64,000 nucleotides of DNA from Pseudodesulfovibrio tunisiensis (GCF_022809775.1 NZ_CP094380.1:1723001-1787000); one strand, 5' to 3'; positions 43,605 through 52,890 are shown, counted from the stretch's first letter. Translations and numbers: made by a program. Notes: generated by a model from the letters alone, not told the origin.

Positions 43605-43862
43605 TTACAGCATGTCGTGCTGATAATTCGCGCCGCCCATCACCTCCACCATGTCGCGGAGGATTTTGAGGGTTTCCTTTGCCTCGGCAGGGTCCATCTT
43701 CTGGATGGCGAATCCCGCGTGAATGATCACGTAGTCGCCAATGACCGCCTCTTCGGGCAGCAGCATGATGGAACACTGGACAGTGGTATTGCCCTCACCC
43801 ACCTTGCAGGTGGCAACGCCGTCCTCAATTTCGAGAATCTCAGCAGGTATCGCGAGGCACAT
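43605..43862 (-). CDS. hypC: HypC/HupF-family hydrogenase maturation chaperone
   Basis: This 85-residue protein starts MCLAIPAEILEIEDG with the functional N-terminal Cys and has DYVIIHAGFAI. It is the last gene of the hydrogenase operon and overlaps the protease gene by 23 nt. It delivers the Fe(CN)2CO unit to the large subunit. It is a clear paralogue of the HypC at 8322-8570. Confidence 0.94.
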   Translation of the reverse strand: MCLAIPAEILEIEDGVATCKVGEGNTTVQCSIMLLPEEAVIGDYVIIHAGFAIQKMDPAEAKETLKILRDMVEVMGGANYQHDML

Positions 43863-44385
43863 AGACTTTCTCCGTGGAAGGGTTGTTGCTTGTCCGGGGC
43901 GCGAATTCGCCACCCGCGGACCTGATTTCCTCAAGCACCGTTTCCTTGACCTTGCCGAGCACGGCTTCCAGCTCGGGAGACAGGGCCGTGGACATGGTGG
44001 TGAAATCCTTGGGTTCCACGCCGTAAAGAATCACGTCCTCGGGAACGGTCCCCACCAGATTACACTGGGCAAGCGTATCGAGCAAGTCGGTCTGATGCAT
44101 GGAATTCTGGAACGAACAGGCCTTTTCGAGGTCCTGTCCCAGCAGCCGGAACACTTCACCCGGGCTGCCGTCGTTCATGACGATATCCACGAGAATCAGG
44201 TAGTCGGATTCCATGATCGGCCCCATGAGCCGAAGCCCCAGAGTGCCTCCATCCATGACCTCCACATTGGAGGAAAATACATAGTCCCTGTCCAGTTCCT
44301 CGGCCACTCGAACGCCGAAGCCTTCGTCGGAAAACAGGACATTGCCCACGCCGAGTACGAGAATGCGCTTTTCTGTGTCTGCCAT
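43840..44385 (-). CDS. hynC: [NiFe] hydrogenase maturation protease
   Basis: This 181-residue HyaD/HybD-type endopeptidase has LGVGNVLFSDEGFGVRVAEEL (nickel-sensing Glu), VMDGGTLGLRLMGPIMESDYLILVDI (conserved Asp) and the later His region. It removes the C-terminal peptide after DPCIACGVH once nickel is in place. It follows the large-subunit gene after a strong intercistronic hairpin. Confidence 0.92.
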   Translation of the reverse strand: MADTEKRILVLGVGNVLFSDEGFGVRVAEELDRDYVFSSNVEVMDGGTLGLRLMGPIMESDYLILVDIVMNDGSPGEVFRLLGQDLEKACSFQNSMHQTDLLDTLAQCNLVGTVPEDVILYGVEPKDFTTMSTALSPELEAVLGKVKETVLEEIRSAGGEFAPRTSNNPSTEKVYVPRDTC

Positions 44386-44398
44386 AGGTCCTGCATAA

Positions 44399-44437
44399 AA
44401 GGCGGGAACCCGGAGGTCAACTCCGGATTCCCGCCGG
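44399..44437 (-). terminator. Intercistronic hairpin between large subunit and protease genes
   Basis: On the minus strand GGCGGGAATCCGGAG pairs with CTCCGGGTTCCCGCC, followed by TTTTAT. It could act as a partial terminator or protect the 3' end of the structural-gene message, so that hynBA is made in excess over hynC-hypC. Confidence 0.65.
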
Positions 44438-44456
44438 TTGGTCGGTTTATCGGGAA

Positions 44457-46175
44457 CTACAGAACCCGGAATTTGGCCACATTGCCGGTCTTGTTGTCGA
44501 TGACGTGCACGCCGCAGGCGATGCAGGGGTCATACGAGTGGACCGTGCGCAGGATTTCCACCGGGCGCTCGGGATCGGCAATCGGGGTGTTGTCCATGAG
44601 GGCCTCTTCCACGGGGCTGGGCAGGTCCTTGTCGCAGCGAGGGCCAAGGTTCCACGTGGTGGGCACCACGAGCTGGAAGTTGTCGATCTTCCCGCCCTTG
44701 ATGTTGATCCAGTGGCTCAGGGCACCGCGAGGAGCGTTGACGTAACCAACGCCCTGCGCCTCGGAAGGCATGTCCCAATCCTTGCAGATGTCCAGATCGC
44801 CCTTGGCGATGTTTTCCTTGAGATCGTTGACCCAGTCAGCGGTCTTCAAGGCAGTGACCAGACATTCGATGCCGCGGCCGGCAGTACGGCCGAGGGTGGA
44901 GAACAGGGCCTCAGGGCCCACGTCCAGCTGGGCAAGGACAAAGTCCACGTACTTCTTGAACTCGGGATGACCCAGACCATAGTTCACCAGGCAGGTGGCC
45001 AGCGGGCCGACCTCGGTGGAACGGCCGTCGTAGCGCGGGGCCTTCATCCAGGAGTAGCGTTCCTTGTCGTCGAGGCTGGTGTATTCCGGCTCGGTAACGC
45101 CCTCGTAGGGGTGTTTCGGCTCGCCGGGCTTGTACCAGGAGTGCTTGACGTGTTCGTCGATCTTCGCGGGATCGAGATCCATGACGTTGCCGAGGTCGCG
45201 ATCAAAGATCACGCCGGGCTTGACGTACCGGGATTTCAGGTCGGCTTCGCCGCCCTGCGCCGGGTATTCGCCGAAGGTCATGAAGTTCGTGGTGCCGCCG
45301 ATGGAGGCCCAGTTCTTGTAGCCCTTGGCAACCGCGATCAGATCCGGGATGTAGCAATCCAGGATGAAGTCGAGGATGTCGTCGTACAGGCCGACGAAGT
45401 CGTTGATGTATTTGTCGGTGAGGCCTTCGTAGCACGTCACGCCGCCCATCACGGTGAACTGGGTGTGCGGGTTCTTTGCGCCGAAAATGGCCATGGCGCG
45501 GGCGGCCTTGACCTGAAGATGCAGGGCATTCAGGTAGTGGTTGGTCGCCAGCAGGTTGACCTCGGGCGGCAGCACGTAGGACGGATGACCGCCGAGGAAG
45601 TAGGCGTTGGTGAAGATGCCCAGACGGCCGGACTTCACGATGCCGATGACGGTGTCCTTGGTCTTCTGAAGGTCGGCCTTGGAGGACACGATCTTCGGAT
45701 TGGGGCGCACGGTTCTGGCAACGGCCTGAGCGATTTCCGCGGTCTTGTCGACGTCGGCCTCGGCACAGGCGGCAACATCCACGAAATCCAGAGCGTGCAG
45801 CTGATAGAAGTGCACGATGTGGTCGTGCATGAACTGCGCGGCCATGACCAGATTGCGGATGATGGTGGCATTATGGGGCAGCACCTTGTCAACGCCCACG
45901 GCGTTGTCCACGCAGCGAACCGAAGCCAGAGCATGCACGTAGGTGCACACGCCGCAGGAACGCTGGGTGAAGTGCTGGGCATCACGGGGATCGCGGCCCT
46001 TCAGGATGATTTCCAGGCCACGGAACAGCTGAGCGCTGCTGCGAACGTCGACGATCTTGCCGTCTTCGACAACGGCCTCGATGCGAAGGTGACCCTCGAT
46101 GCGGGTAACCGGATCGACGATGACTTCATGTTTGCCCTTGGCCATGGGGGCGGCTTTCGGGGAGCAACCGGACAT
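44457..46175 (-). CDS. hynA: Periplasmic [NiFe] hydrogenase large subunit
   Basis: The 572-residue subunit binds the Ni-Fe site through RSCGVC and DPCIACGVH. It also has the RIEGH glutamate, the PRGALSHW arginine and PTTWNLGPR. The C-terminal peptide VIDNKTGNVAKFRVL is removed in maturation. It carries no signal peptide and travels with the Tat-exported small subunit. RBS AAGGAGG. It is a useful internal reference for the aberrant homologue at 2329-3960. Confidence 0.97.
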   Translation of the reverse strand: MSGCSPKAAPMAKGKHEVIVDPVTRIEGHLRIEAVVEDGKIVDVRSSAQLFRGLEIILKGRDPRDAQHFTQRSCGVCTYVHALASVRCVDNAVGVDKVLPHNATIIRNLVMAAQFMHDHIVHFYQLHALDFVDVAACAEADVDKTAEIAQAVARTVRPNPKIVSSKADLQKTKDTVIGIVKSGRLGIFTNAYFLGGHPSYVLPPEVNLLATNHYLNALHLQVKAARAMAIFGAKNPHTQFTVMGGVTCYEGLTDKYINDFVGLYDDILDFILDCYIPDLIAVAKGYKNWASIGGTTNFMTFGEYPAQGGEADLKSRYVKPGVIFDRDLGNVMDLDPAKIDEHVKHSWYKPGEPKHPYEGVTEPEYTSLDDKERYSWMKAPRYDGRSTEVGPLATCLVNYGLGHPEFKKYVDFVLAQLDVGPEALFSTLGRTAGRGIECLVTALKTADWVNDLKENIAKGDLDICKDWDMPSEAQGVGYVNAPRGALSHWINIKGGKIDNFQLVVPTTWNLGPRCDKDLPSPVEEALMDNTPIADPERPVEILRTVHSYDPCIACGVHVIDNKTGNVAKFRVL

Positions 46176-46243
46176 ATTCTATCCTCCTTGGAATTCTGAC
46201 ACAGTCTGCGGGTTAGAACAACGAAACCTGTACGGGGGCCACA

Positions 46244-47224
46244 CTAGGTGAGGTCGGCGTAGATGTAGGTCTCGCCGTCCCAGTCCTCGCCGTCCCAGAA
46301 GTTGGGCTGGGAGCAGCCGATGCAGGGATGGCCAGCCTGAACGGGCCAGTTGTACTGGTTGAACTTCACGGTCGGACAGTTGTTGTATGTCTCGGGACCG
46401 CGGCAACCCAGCTTCCGCAGACACCAGCCCTTGCGAGCCTCTTCGGAACCGAAGGAAGGCGCGAACTGGTCGTTGTCGAAGAATTCCTGGCGCGGGCAGT
46501 TGTCGTGCACGGATTCGCCGAAGAACACCATGGGACGACCGACTTCGTCGAGCTCGGGGATGCCCTTGGTCAGGAAGTGCACGATGGAGCCAACCAGGTT
46601 GTACGGGTTCGGCGGGCAGCCGGGTACATTGATGATGGCCTTGTCCGGGAACAGCTCGTCCAGCCCCTTGGCGCCGGTCGGGTTCGGGGCGGCCTTCTGC
46701 ACGCCGCCGTAAGCGGCGCAGGTGCCGTACGTGATGGTGGCGGCAGCCCTGTTCACCACCTCGGTGGTGGTGTGCAGCATGGTGTGGCCGGAGACCTTGC
46801 CGTACGCGCCGGGCTCGTTTTCGATGCCGGCGGCGGCAGTGGGAACGCCGCCTTCGACAACGGCCACGAAGTTGCCCTTGTTCACGGTATCCCACAGGGC
46901 CTTTTCAGCGGCTTCGCCAGCTGCGGCCATGATGGTCTCGTGATAGTTCAGGGAAATGACGTCAAGAATCAGCGCGTCGATGTACGGCTCGACAGTACGC
47001 AGAATGGACTCGGAACAGCCGGTGCATTCGGCGTTGTGCAGCCAAATGACATCGGGGCGATTGTCATTGGTCAGGGCTTCGGCAACTTTCGGAGCAAAAG
47101 CCGGACCCATGCCCATCACAGCAGCCACGGTACCACAGAACTTCATGAAATCACGACGGGAAACGCCGCGTTTTTCCAGCCGTTCCACGGCTCCGTCCCT
47201 ACCATGACCTACGGAAAATTTCAT
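46244..47224 (-). CDS. hynB: Periplasmic [NiFe] hydrogenase small subunit
   Basis: The 326-residue precursor has a Tat signal ([19 protein letters not shown]) and the iron-sulfur ligand motifs: [23 protein letters not shown], then a distal set ending [13 protein letters not shown]. It carries three clusters that wire the Ni-Fe site to periplasmic cytochromes c. The start has GGAGG. It is the first gene of the operon. Confidence 0.97.
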   Translation of the reverse strand: MKFSVGHGRDGAVERLEKRGVSRRDFMKFCGTVAAVMGMGPAFAPKVAEALTNDNRPDVIWLHNAECTGCSESILRTVEPYIDALILDVISLNYHETIMAAAGEAAEKALWDTVNKGNFVAVVEGGVPTAAAGIENEPGAYGKVSGHTMLHTTTEVVNRAAATITYGTCAAYGGVQKAAPNPTGAKGLDELFPDKAIINVPGCPPNPYNLVGSIVHFLTKGIPELDEVGRPMVFFGESVHDNCPRQEFFDNDQFAPSFGSEEARKGWCLRKLGCRGPETYNNCPTVKFNQYNWPVQAGHPCIGCSQPNFWDGEDWDGETYIYADLT

Positions 47225-47600
47225 AGAACACCTCCGTAATAGGGTAAGTCTGTCATGATGCGGAACGAAGTGGCCCCGCTCACGACTCCGGGCAGGATTA
47301 CCCGGGAAAAAACCCATCCGTTTTCTTCAATGACACGAAATACGGCTTCGTGACATTATACACACATTTTTCCCGAGTTCGTGCCATAACCACCCGGAAA
47401 AACTAATTAATCGGGTAGTAGCCTGCTTTACAAACAAAATCAATAGGGAATTTGAAAATTTTCCAGCGCTATCGGTGCGCTACACGCATGGTTGCTTGCA
47501 TAACGCACGATTAGAGCCTATGCTATGTCATCTGTGGAATATTTTGCAAAAACGTATTCAGGGCAAACACTTAATCCCAAAAAAGGGAAATCGTCCACAC
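47225..47600. other. 376-bp divergent promoter region between hynB and the YkgJ-type gene
   Basis: The hynB side holds a perfect minus-strand -10 (TATAAT, 47355-47360) and an inverted repeat at 47331-47355. The other half, 47390-47600, is AT-rich with several possible -10-like sequences for the plus-strand gene and a weak GTGCG/CGCAC hairpin near 47474-47505. I see no further gene. Confidence 0.6.
47331..47355. promoter_or_regulatory. Inverted repeat overlapping the start region of the hydrogenase promoter
   Basis: TGACACGAA-N7-TTCGTGACA has 9-bp arms with one mismatch. It adjoins a minus-strand TATAAT at 47355-47360 and so would cover the transcription start of hynB. A Crp/Fnr-like or other dimeric regulator is possible; none is identified. 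Confidence 0.5.
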
Positions 47601-48365
47601 ATGAAAAAATGGCATTTTGTGCTTGAATTCACGAAGGGTTCTCCACTTCCCGTGAAGCTCGACCTTCCGCAAAAAAATGTCACGGTCATGGAACTGCTTC
47701 CTGCGATTTTCACCATGGCTGATACCATTTTTGTCCGGTCGAATCAGGATTTGGAAAACATGGGCCAACGCATCTCCTGCGGTCCGAATTGCGGCGTATG
47801 CTGCCACCAGATGGTTCCGATCAGCGAATACGAGGCCGTGCATCTGGCCCGCGTGGTCCGCTCCCTGCCGGAAGAACAACGCGATCGTGTTACCACGAGA
47901 TTTCACGATGCCGTAGCCAAACTGGAAGGAAACGGCCTGCTCTCCCGGCTGCTGGACGTGTTCAACAACCATGCTCACGACTGGCGCAAGGTGCGCGAGC
48001 TGCAAAAGCTCTACTGGGACCAGCGCCTGCTCTGCCCGTTCGTGGAGGACGGTTCCTGTTCGATCCACCCCATGCGCCCCGTGACCTGCCGTCAGTATTC
48101 CGTAACCTCGCCCCCGGAACTCTGCGCCCACATATACGAGGACGGCACTCCTCTTCGCGTGGTCAGGCACCCGATGGACGTGGGCGGCGCACTCGCCTCG
48201 TTCACGGGCACGGGCGGACAGCGCTCCAGAGTGATTCCGCACATCCTCAGCCTGCACATGGAAGGCGCGTTCACGGACCGTCCGCTGCCCGAACTCCCTG
48301 CCAAGGACATGGCCGCCCGTTTTCTGGAGTTTCTGGCCCGCGCCTTTGTGAGCCGTCCGGAATAG
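47601..48365 (+). CDS. YkgJ-family Cys-cluster (zinc/iron-chelating) protein
   Basis: This 254-residue protein has the CxxxCxxCC-type cluster CGPNCGVCCHQM and the later CPFVEDGSCSIHPMRPVTCRQY that define the YkgJ family of putative metal-binding proteins. The start at 47601 is chosen because MKKWHFVLEF begins a plausible N-terminus; the ribosome-binding site is weak and the frame is open upstream to 47475. It is divergent from the hydrogenase operon. Confidence 0.85.
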   Translation: MKKWHFVLEFTKGSPLPVKLDLPQKNVTVMELLPAIFTMADTIFVRSNQDLENMGQRISCGPNCGVCCHQMVPISEYEAVHLARVVRSLPEEQRDRVTTRFHDAVAKLEGNGLLSRLLDVFNNHAHDWRKVRELQKLYWDQRLLCPFVEDGSCSIHPMRPVTCRQYSVTSPPELCAHIYEDGTPLRVVRHPMDVGGALASFTGTGGQRSRVIPHILSLHMEGAFTDRPLPELPAKDMAARFLEFLARAFVSRPE

Positions 48366-48400
48366 GCAACAGTCGTTCCGCATGACACATTCCGAAAGAC

Positions 48401-48439
48401 AGGGAGCCCGCCGGACAGCATGTGTCCGACGGGCTCCCG
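48401..48439. terminator. Bidirectional terminator between converging genes
   Basis: GGGAGCCCGCCGGACA and TGTCCGACGGGCTCCC form a 16-bp stem with one mismatch and a 5-nt loop, between the YkgJ-type and radical SAM genes. T runs are weak on both sides. Confidence 0.7.
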
Positions 48440-48472
48440 TCTTACGAAACCGGAGTTTCCGAAAATTCCGAT

Positions 48473-49399
48473 CTAGCCGGTGCAGGTCCGACAGATCTCG
48501 CAGTTGGTATAGTCACCGGCTTCGTACTCGCGAATCACTTGCAGGAACCGGGGAGAATTCCAGACTTCCTCGATGGAATGCTCGCGCACGTTGCCGAGCA
48601 CCACGGTCCGCTTCCAGTCGTGGCAGCAGAGGATCATGTCTCCATTATAAAGGATGTACGCCTGCTTCAGGAACAGATCGCAATTGCGGCGCAACTTGGG
48701 CTTGCTCACCGCGATTTCCTTGATCTCGTCCTTGCCAGAACGGTTGTCCATGGTGTGAATCTTGAACCGCACGTTGCGGTCGGCCCAATATTTTGCGGCG
48801 TATTCCAGCTCGTCCTCCACCAGCTTGGTGCGCAGAGTGGTTACGGTCAGCTTGGGAAATTTCGCGCCCTTCCTGTCCCGAATGTCCAGAAACGCGTCGA
48901 TATTGTCCAGCACGCGAGTCAGGGACAGGCCCATGCTCTTCTTGTAGCTTTCCTGCGAATATCCCTGCACGCTGACCCAGAGATGGCGCAGCTTGGCATC
49001 GATCAGGCCCTCGCTCACATCCGGGGTGAGCAGGGCGCCGTTGCTGTTGATCTTGGTCTTGGTGAACGGCTTTCTGCGCGCCTCGATGTACGCGATGCGC
49101 TCGGCCTGCTTGGGGTCCACGAGCGGCTCGTTCATCAGATAGGTGGAAATGCGGCCCACGTAATGATTGCAGCATTCGTCCGCGATCTTCCTGAAGAGAT
49201 CGTCGTCCATGTCGCCCATGGGCAGGGTCTTGTGGATGTCCATGTACCCGCAGAACAGGCACCGGGCATTGCAACGGCTCGTGGTCTGGATCTGGATGGC
49301 CCGAGGAAAGGACGGGCGGGGGCGTTCCCTGGTCTTGTACCAGTGGAGCAATTGTTCGACTCGACCGTCGCCCTCGGCAGGCATATAGTAGACACCCAT
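48473..49399 (-). CDS. Radical SAM protein with SPASM-type C-terminal cluster motif
   Basis: The 308-residue protein has the canonical CNARCLFC motif, NEPLVDPKQ, INSNGALLT and a C-terminal Cys set (CDLF...CCHDWKR...CEICRTC) typical of SPASM or twitch domains that bind extra Fe-S clusters. Such enzymes modify peptides or small molecules. No precursor peptide gene is evident nearby, so the substrate is unknown. Confidence 0.88.
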   Translation of the reverse strand: MGVYYMPAEGDGRVEQLLHWYKTRERPRPSFPRAIQIQTTSRCNARCLFCGYMDIHKTLPMGDMDDDLFRKIADECCNHYVGRISTYLMNEPLVDPKQAERIAYIEARRKPFTKTKINSNGALLTPDVSEGLIDAKLRHLWVSVQGYSQESYKKSMGLSLTRVLDNIDAFLDIRDRKGAKFPKLTVTTLRTKLVEDELEYAAKYWADRNVRFKIHTMDNRSGKDEIKEIAVSKPKLRRNCDLFLKQAYILYNGDMILCCHDWKRTVVLGNVREHSIEEVWNSPRFLQVIREYEAGDYTNCEICRTCTG

Positions 49400-49537
49400 G
49401 AATTACCTCATATGTTATCTCGCCCGAAAGGCGGTTTTCAGTTGCGATGACCGGGCCATTTACAGACACATGGGGAATCGTGTCAATGCGTTCGGCCCGA
49501 CAAGATCAATTCCTACTCCAACGCAAGGAGAATCATC

Positions 49538-49846
49538 ATGAGCGTGCTTGCCGCCCTTTCCATCTTTCCAACGAACCAGCCCGGCACCTCTCTCAGCCCG
49601 TATGTAGCTCGTGTTCTGAACGTGATCGCCGCCTCCGGCCTGCCCCACGAACTCGGCCCCATGAGCACCAGCATCGAAGGCGAATGGGACGAGGTCATGC
49701 AGGTCGTCACCGCCTGTTTCCGCGAGCTGGAACCGGACTGCGACCGCGTCTACATGACCATGAGCATCGACTATCGCGCCGACCGCACGGACGGACTGAA
49801 CAGAAAGGTCGCCAGTGTCCGTGCAAAACAGGCGTCCGGGAAATAA
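49538..49846 (+). CDS. MTH1187/YkoF-type thiamine-binding-like protein
   Basis: This 102-residue protein has the small alpha/beta fold of the MTH1187 family: MSVLAALSIFPTNQPGTSLSPYVARVLNVI, SGLPHELGPMSTSIEGEWDEVMQVV. Members are thought to bind thiamine or related ligands. RBS AAGGAG. A Crp-like regulator follows. Confidence 0.88.
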   Translation: MSVLAALSIFPTNQPGTSLSPYVARVLNVIAASGLPHELGPMSTSIEGEWDEVMQVVTACFRELEPDCDRVYMTMSIDYRADRTDGLNRKVASVRAKQASGK

Positions 49847-49925
49847 CCCGGTTGCATTGCACCACGGTTCTGGTATCAAACCGTACATACTCGGCAATCC
49901 CGCCTTCCCCGGACCGGAGAAAAGC

Positions 49926-50579
49926 ATGTCCATCATCCAGCAGCCGTCGCTTCAGATGAAACGCGTTTCCCACGGAAATTTTCTCATGAAGAACGTGCTC
50001 AAGCACAACGTGGTCTTCAACGAGGGAACCAAAGGCGACGCAGCCTACATCCTGACGGATGGCAGGATCGAAATCTCCGGCATCGTGGATGGCAACAAGA
50101 AGGTCTTCGCCATCCTCTCCCCCATCTCCCTTTTCGGAGAAATGGCGCTCTTTCTCGAAGATCAGACCCGCACCGCCACGGCCATTGCTCTGGAGGACTC
50201 CAAGGTCATCGTGGTCACCAAGGACGATCTCGACGAGTCCATGCGCGAAATGCCGCAGGTCATCTCCTCCATTCTCACCGTACTCGTCAGCCGCCTCAAG
50301 ACCACCACGAAGAAGGCCATGCGCGTGCCCAGCATTCCCATGGGCATGGTGCGCATCCTCCAGCTCTTTGCCGTGAACGACACCACCGAGGTGCGCTATG
50401 ACACGGCCGTGCGGCTCATCGCCGAAGCCTTTGTCACCAACCCGGAAACCATCGAACGCTATCTGCACGGGCTGGCACAGCAGAATTTCATCGCCATCGG
50501 CCGCGACGAGCACGACACCCGCATCATCCGCATTCTCGAACGCGATCTGCTCAACGCCGTGCTCAAACAGAAGAAATAG
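49926..50579 (+). CDS. Crp/Fnr-type cyclic-nucleotide-binding-domain protein
   Basis: The 217-residue protein has an N-terminal cNMP-binding beta barrel (VVFNEGTKGDAAYILTDGRIEISG, ILSPISLFGEMALF), a dimer helix (MPQVISSILTVLVSRLKTT) and a C-terminal winged-helix-like part (RLIAEAFVTNPETIERYLHGLAQQNFI). The ligand residues differ from Crp, so the effector is open. The start has GGAG. The stop is followed at once by the repeat element. Confidence 0.88.
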   Translation: MSIIQQPSLQMKRVSHGNFLMKNVLKHNVVFNEGTKGDAAYILTDGRIEISGIVDGNKKVFAILSPISLFGEMALFLEDQTRTATAIALEDSKVIVVTKDDLDESMREMPQVISSILTVLVSRLKTTTKKAMRVPSIPMGMVRILQLFAVNDTTEVRYDTAVRLIAEAFVTNPETIERYLHGLAQQNFIAIGRDEHDTRIIRILERDLLNAVLKQKK

Positions 50580-51018
50580 GCCTCCGGCGGCCCCTTCGGG
50601 GGAGACCAGGGCGCTGCCCTGGACCCGCCAAGGAGCAAGGCCCCTTGGATCCCCATCTGTTTTCGGAATGTGAAGAGCCCGGCTGCCTGCCCTGACGGGA
50701 CAGGCAGCCGGGCTCTTCACATTCCGAAAACGGATACCCAAAAAGAAAACGCTTCTTCTTTGCAATATGTTGTTTCCCCTGAGACTTGTCCTTCGACAAG
50801 GCAAGTCAGGCAGCTCCGCGACCAACTACGCCGCCGAAGCAGCTTTTCACGTTCCCCCGTCTTCACAGGCGGCGTAGAACCAAAAGACTTTGAAGAGTCC
50901 AGAGAAACTTTCACGACAAATCCGCAGGACAGCGGATTTGGACGCTGACTTTGCAGCGCCCGAAGGGTGAGGCCCAGGACGGGCCGAATCAAAGTTTCTC
51001 TGGTCGCCGAAAGCATCC
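50580..51018. repeat. Convergent-gene repeat element, copy 2, with 31-bp perfect hairpin
   Basis: This shares the 41-bp block (50622-50662) and the right end with copy 1 at 24695-25004. It again fills the gap from one stop codon to the other. The hairpin 50659-50731 has 31-bp perfect arms and an apical CCCTGACGGGA identical to copy 1. An extra middle part holds CAAATCCGC/GCGGATTTG (about 50919-50943) and an inverted pair CCAGAGAAACTTT (about 50900) / AAAGTTTCTCTGG (about 50990). Confidence 0.75.
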
Positions 51019-51765
51019 TCACCCCAGCGCGACGAGTTCCAGTTCGCCCCATGCGGCAAGCTTGCCGTTGCACTGGGCGAAGATTCCCTGAAGTCCCTTG
51101 TCGGCAAGTTGCCGGGTGCGTTCGAGGACGGGTCCGAGATCAGCGGCAGAACCAAGCATGTTGCACAGATGAGTGGCAGCAGCATCGGCAAACGCCCCGG
51201 ACCGGGCACGCACAGCCACGAGATCGCCATGTCCGAGACTCAGGGAATGGCCGATCGTGGCGGACGAGGCGCAGATGGAGGCGGGGAAGCCGTCCTTCTC
51301 GATGCGCAGCCCCATCATGGCCCCGGATTCGGGTTCGGGCAGCAGGGCCACCACGCGTTCATGCGTGGAATGCAGATAGGTGTCCCCGCCGTTTTCGATC
51401 AGGATGTTCGGGGATCGGGAAACAAATTCGTCGGCCACGGCCTGCGACACTGCCCCGGCCACTGCGGCCATTGGGCCCACGCCACAGATTTCCGCAGCCC
51501 GGGCCATGCAACGCACGATTTCCGGTGCCGAATCCGGAACCGGAACCGGGACAAGGCTTTCCAGAAATTGGGGATGAAAGAGAATCCAGTTCTTGATGTC
51601 CCCGCGCACGCGGGTGACGAAGGACGAAATTTCCACAGACAGGTCGGTTTCGGCCACCACGAGCAGATCGGTCTGCTCCACGGCGACCTGAAACCGGACC
51701 TCGTCCGTGCCGGGGCGCACCATTTCCCGGTACGTGCGATCCTGTGACAGATGGCGGCGGGTCAT
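51019..51765 (-). CDS. UPF0280 family protein (ApbE-related fold)
   Basis: This 248-residue protein matches UPF0280: TYREMVRPGTDEVRFQVAVEQTDLLV, GPMAAVAGAVSQAVADEF, ILIENGGDTYL, GFPASICASSATIGHSLSLGHGDLVAVRA. The family resembles the flavin transferase ApbE in fold and is common in methanogens and sulfate reducers; its reaction is unknown. It probably forms a unit with the LUD-domain gene upstream. Confidence 0.88.
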   Translation of the reverse strand: MTRRHLSQDRTYREMVRPGTDEVRFQVAVEQTDLLVVAETDLSVEISSFVTRVRGDIKNWILFHPQFLESLVPVPVPDSAPEIVRCMARAAEICGVGPMAAVAGAVSQAVADEFVSRSPNILIENGGDTYLHSTHERVVALLPEPESGAMMGLRIEKDGFPASICASSATIGHSLSLGHGDLVAVRARSGAFADAAATHLCNMLGSAADLGPVLERTRQLADKGLQGIFAQCNGKLAAWGELELVALG

Positions 51766-51824
51766 GATGCGCTCCGGATGTTTTCAGGAAAGGAACATGT
51801 TGCGAACATGCTTTTCCACAGCTT

Positions 51825-52478
51825 CTAGAATCCGAGGTCCTGATTGACCAGAACGATCTTGATGCGTCCCTTGGGGAAACACTTCTCGATGATCGTCCAC
51901 ATGTTGCAGATGCGGTCCGGGCTGTCGCAATCCATGCAGTAGCCGGTCTTGCGGCACGGGGTCTTCATGTCCAGACGCATGGCGTTGACAGGGGCAGCGA
52001 ATTCCTTGATGCGGGCCATGGCGCCTTCCAGATCCGCAACCAGCTTGTTGCGGCCGACAATCAGCACCACGTTCTTCGGGCCATACATCATGGGAGCGAC
52101 ACGGTTGCCGACCATGTCCAAATTAACGAGCTGGCCATCCTCGGTCAGGGCGTTGGTTCCGGCAAAAAAGCAGTCGCACAGCAGGGAGCGATGCCGCAGA
52201 TCGTCTCTTTCCTCTTCGGACAACCCCTTGCCCCAGTGGTCGAGCAATTCGAAATCACTCTCGTCGCGGAAATGATGATACAGACCGGACTTCACGAAGG
52301 AGACCGAACCGCCCCAGGACAGGGTTTTCGGAGCCAGTCCCGGCAGAATGTCTTCGAGAACGATCTTCTTTGCTTCGTCGGTGTCGGTGGCGGAAAAGAC
52401 GTCGAATCCGTTCTTTTCCAGTCGGGCCTTGACCTGATCAAGTCGAACGGACCAATAGTTGTCGATGGGATTTTTCAT
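51825..52478 (-). CDS. LUD-domain (lactate-utilisation-type) protein
   Basis: The 217-residue protein has the LUD/DUF162 fold (ENGFDVFSATDTDEAKKIVLEDILPG, SWGGSVSFVKSGLYHHF, GTNALTEDGQLVNLDMVGNRVAPMMYGPKNVVLIVG). A Cys-rich patch (CRKTGYCMDCDSPDRICN) could bind a metal or cluster. The start has AAGGAG. Relatives include LutC, but this stand-alone type is uncharacterised. Confidence 0.9.
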   Translation of the reverse strand: MKNPIDNYWSVRLDQVKARLEKNGFDVFSATDTDEAKKIVLEDILPGLAPKTLSWGGSVSFVKSGLYHHFRDESDFELLDHWGKGLSEEERDDLRHRSLLCDCFFAGTNALTEDGQLVNLDMVGNRVAPMMYGPKNVVLIVGRNKLVADLEGAMARIKEFAAPVNAMRLDMKTPCRKTGYCMDCDSPDRICNMWTIIEKCFPKGRIKIVLVNQDLGF

Positions 52479-52674
52479 GTACTACTCCTTGGGAAACGTG
52501 TATGAATTCGGCTGGCTCACCCGGATGTGGGGCAGGACCGCGCAAGATCGCGCAAGCCCCGGGGCGGGCAATGATTTTTCTTTTGCCAAAGCCGGGGAAA
52601 ACATGTAGCAGAAATCCCCGCCGCACGGAAGCGGCCCAAGGGGAAGGCTCCGGGGAGCAGTGGCAACTATCTTC

Positions 52675-52703
52675 TTGACGGCAAGTCCATCAAAGGATAT
52701 ATG
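52675..52703 (+). promoter_or_regulatory. Sigma-70-like promoter of the rpmH operon
   Basis: TTGACG (52675-52680), a 17-bp spacer and TATATG (52698-52703) lie about 50 bp before rpmH. The rest of the 52479-52755 gap shows nothing else I can name. Confidence 0.7.
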
Positions 52704-52755
52704 CTTCCGTTCACCGTTTCCGTAAACGAAATTCTACTCTCAGGAGATCATTGAT

Positions 52756-52890
52756 ATGAAAAGAACGTATCAGCCGAGCAAAACCCGCAGAAAGAGAACT
52801 CACGGATTCCTGGTGCGCTCCCGCACCAAAAACGGCCGCGCCGTGCTGCGCCGCCGCCGTGCCAAGGGGCGCAAAAGATTAGCCGTCTAA
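52756..52890 (+). CDS. rpmH: 50S ribosomal protein L34
   Basis: The 44-residue product ([19 protein letters not shown]..., ending [13 protein letters not shown]) is a standard L34, highly basic. RBS CAGGAG 9-10 nt upstream. It heads the conserved rpmH-rnpA-yidD-yidC-jag-mnmE order. The rnpA frame is open across its end. Confidence 0.97.
   Translation: MKRTYQPSKTRRKRTHGFLVRSRTKNGRAVLRRRRAKGRKRLAV

Noticed and set aside
43525..43776. Minus-strand open frame across the 26-bp inverted repeat
   Set aside because: It reads through the hairpin and overlaps hypC in another frame; no ribosome-binding site or family match.
47474..47600. Riboswitch or small RNA upstream of the YkgJ-type gene
   Set aside because: There is a weak GTGCG/CGCAC pairing, but no known riboswitch core could be recognised and pairing elsewhere is poor.
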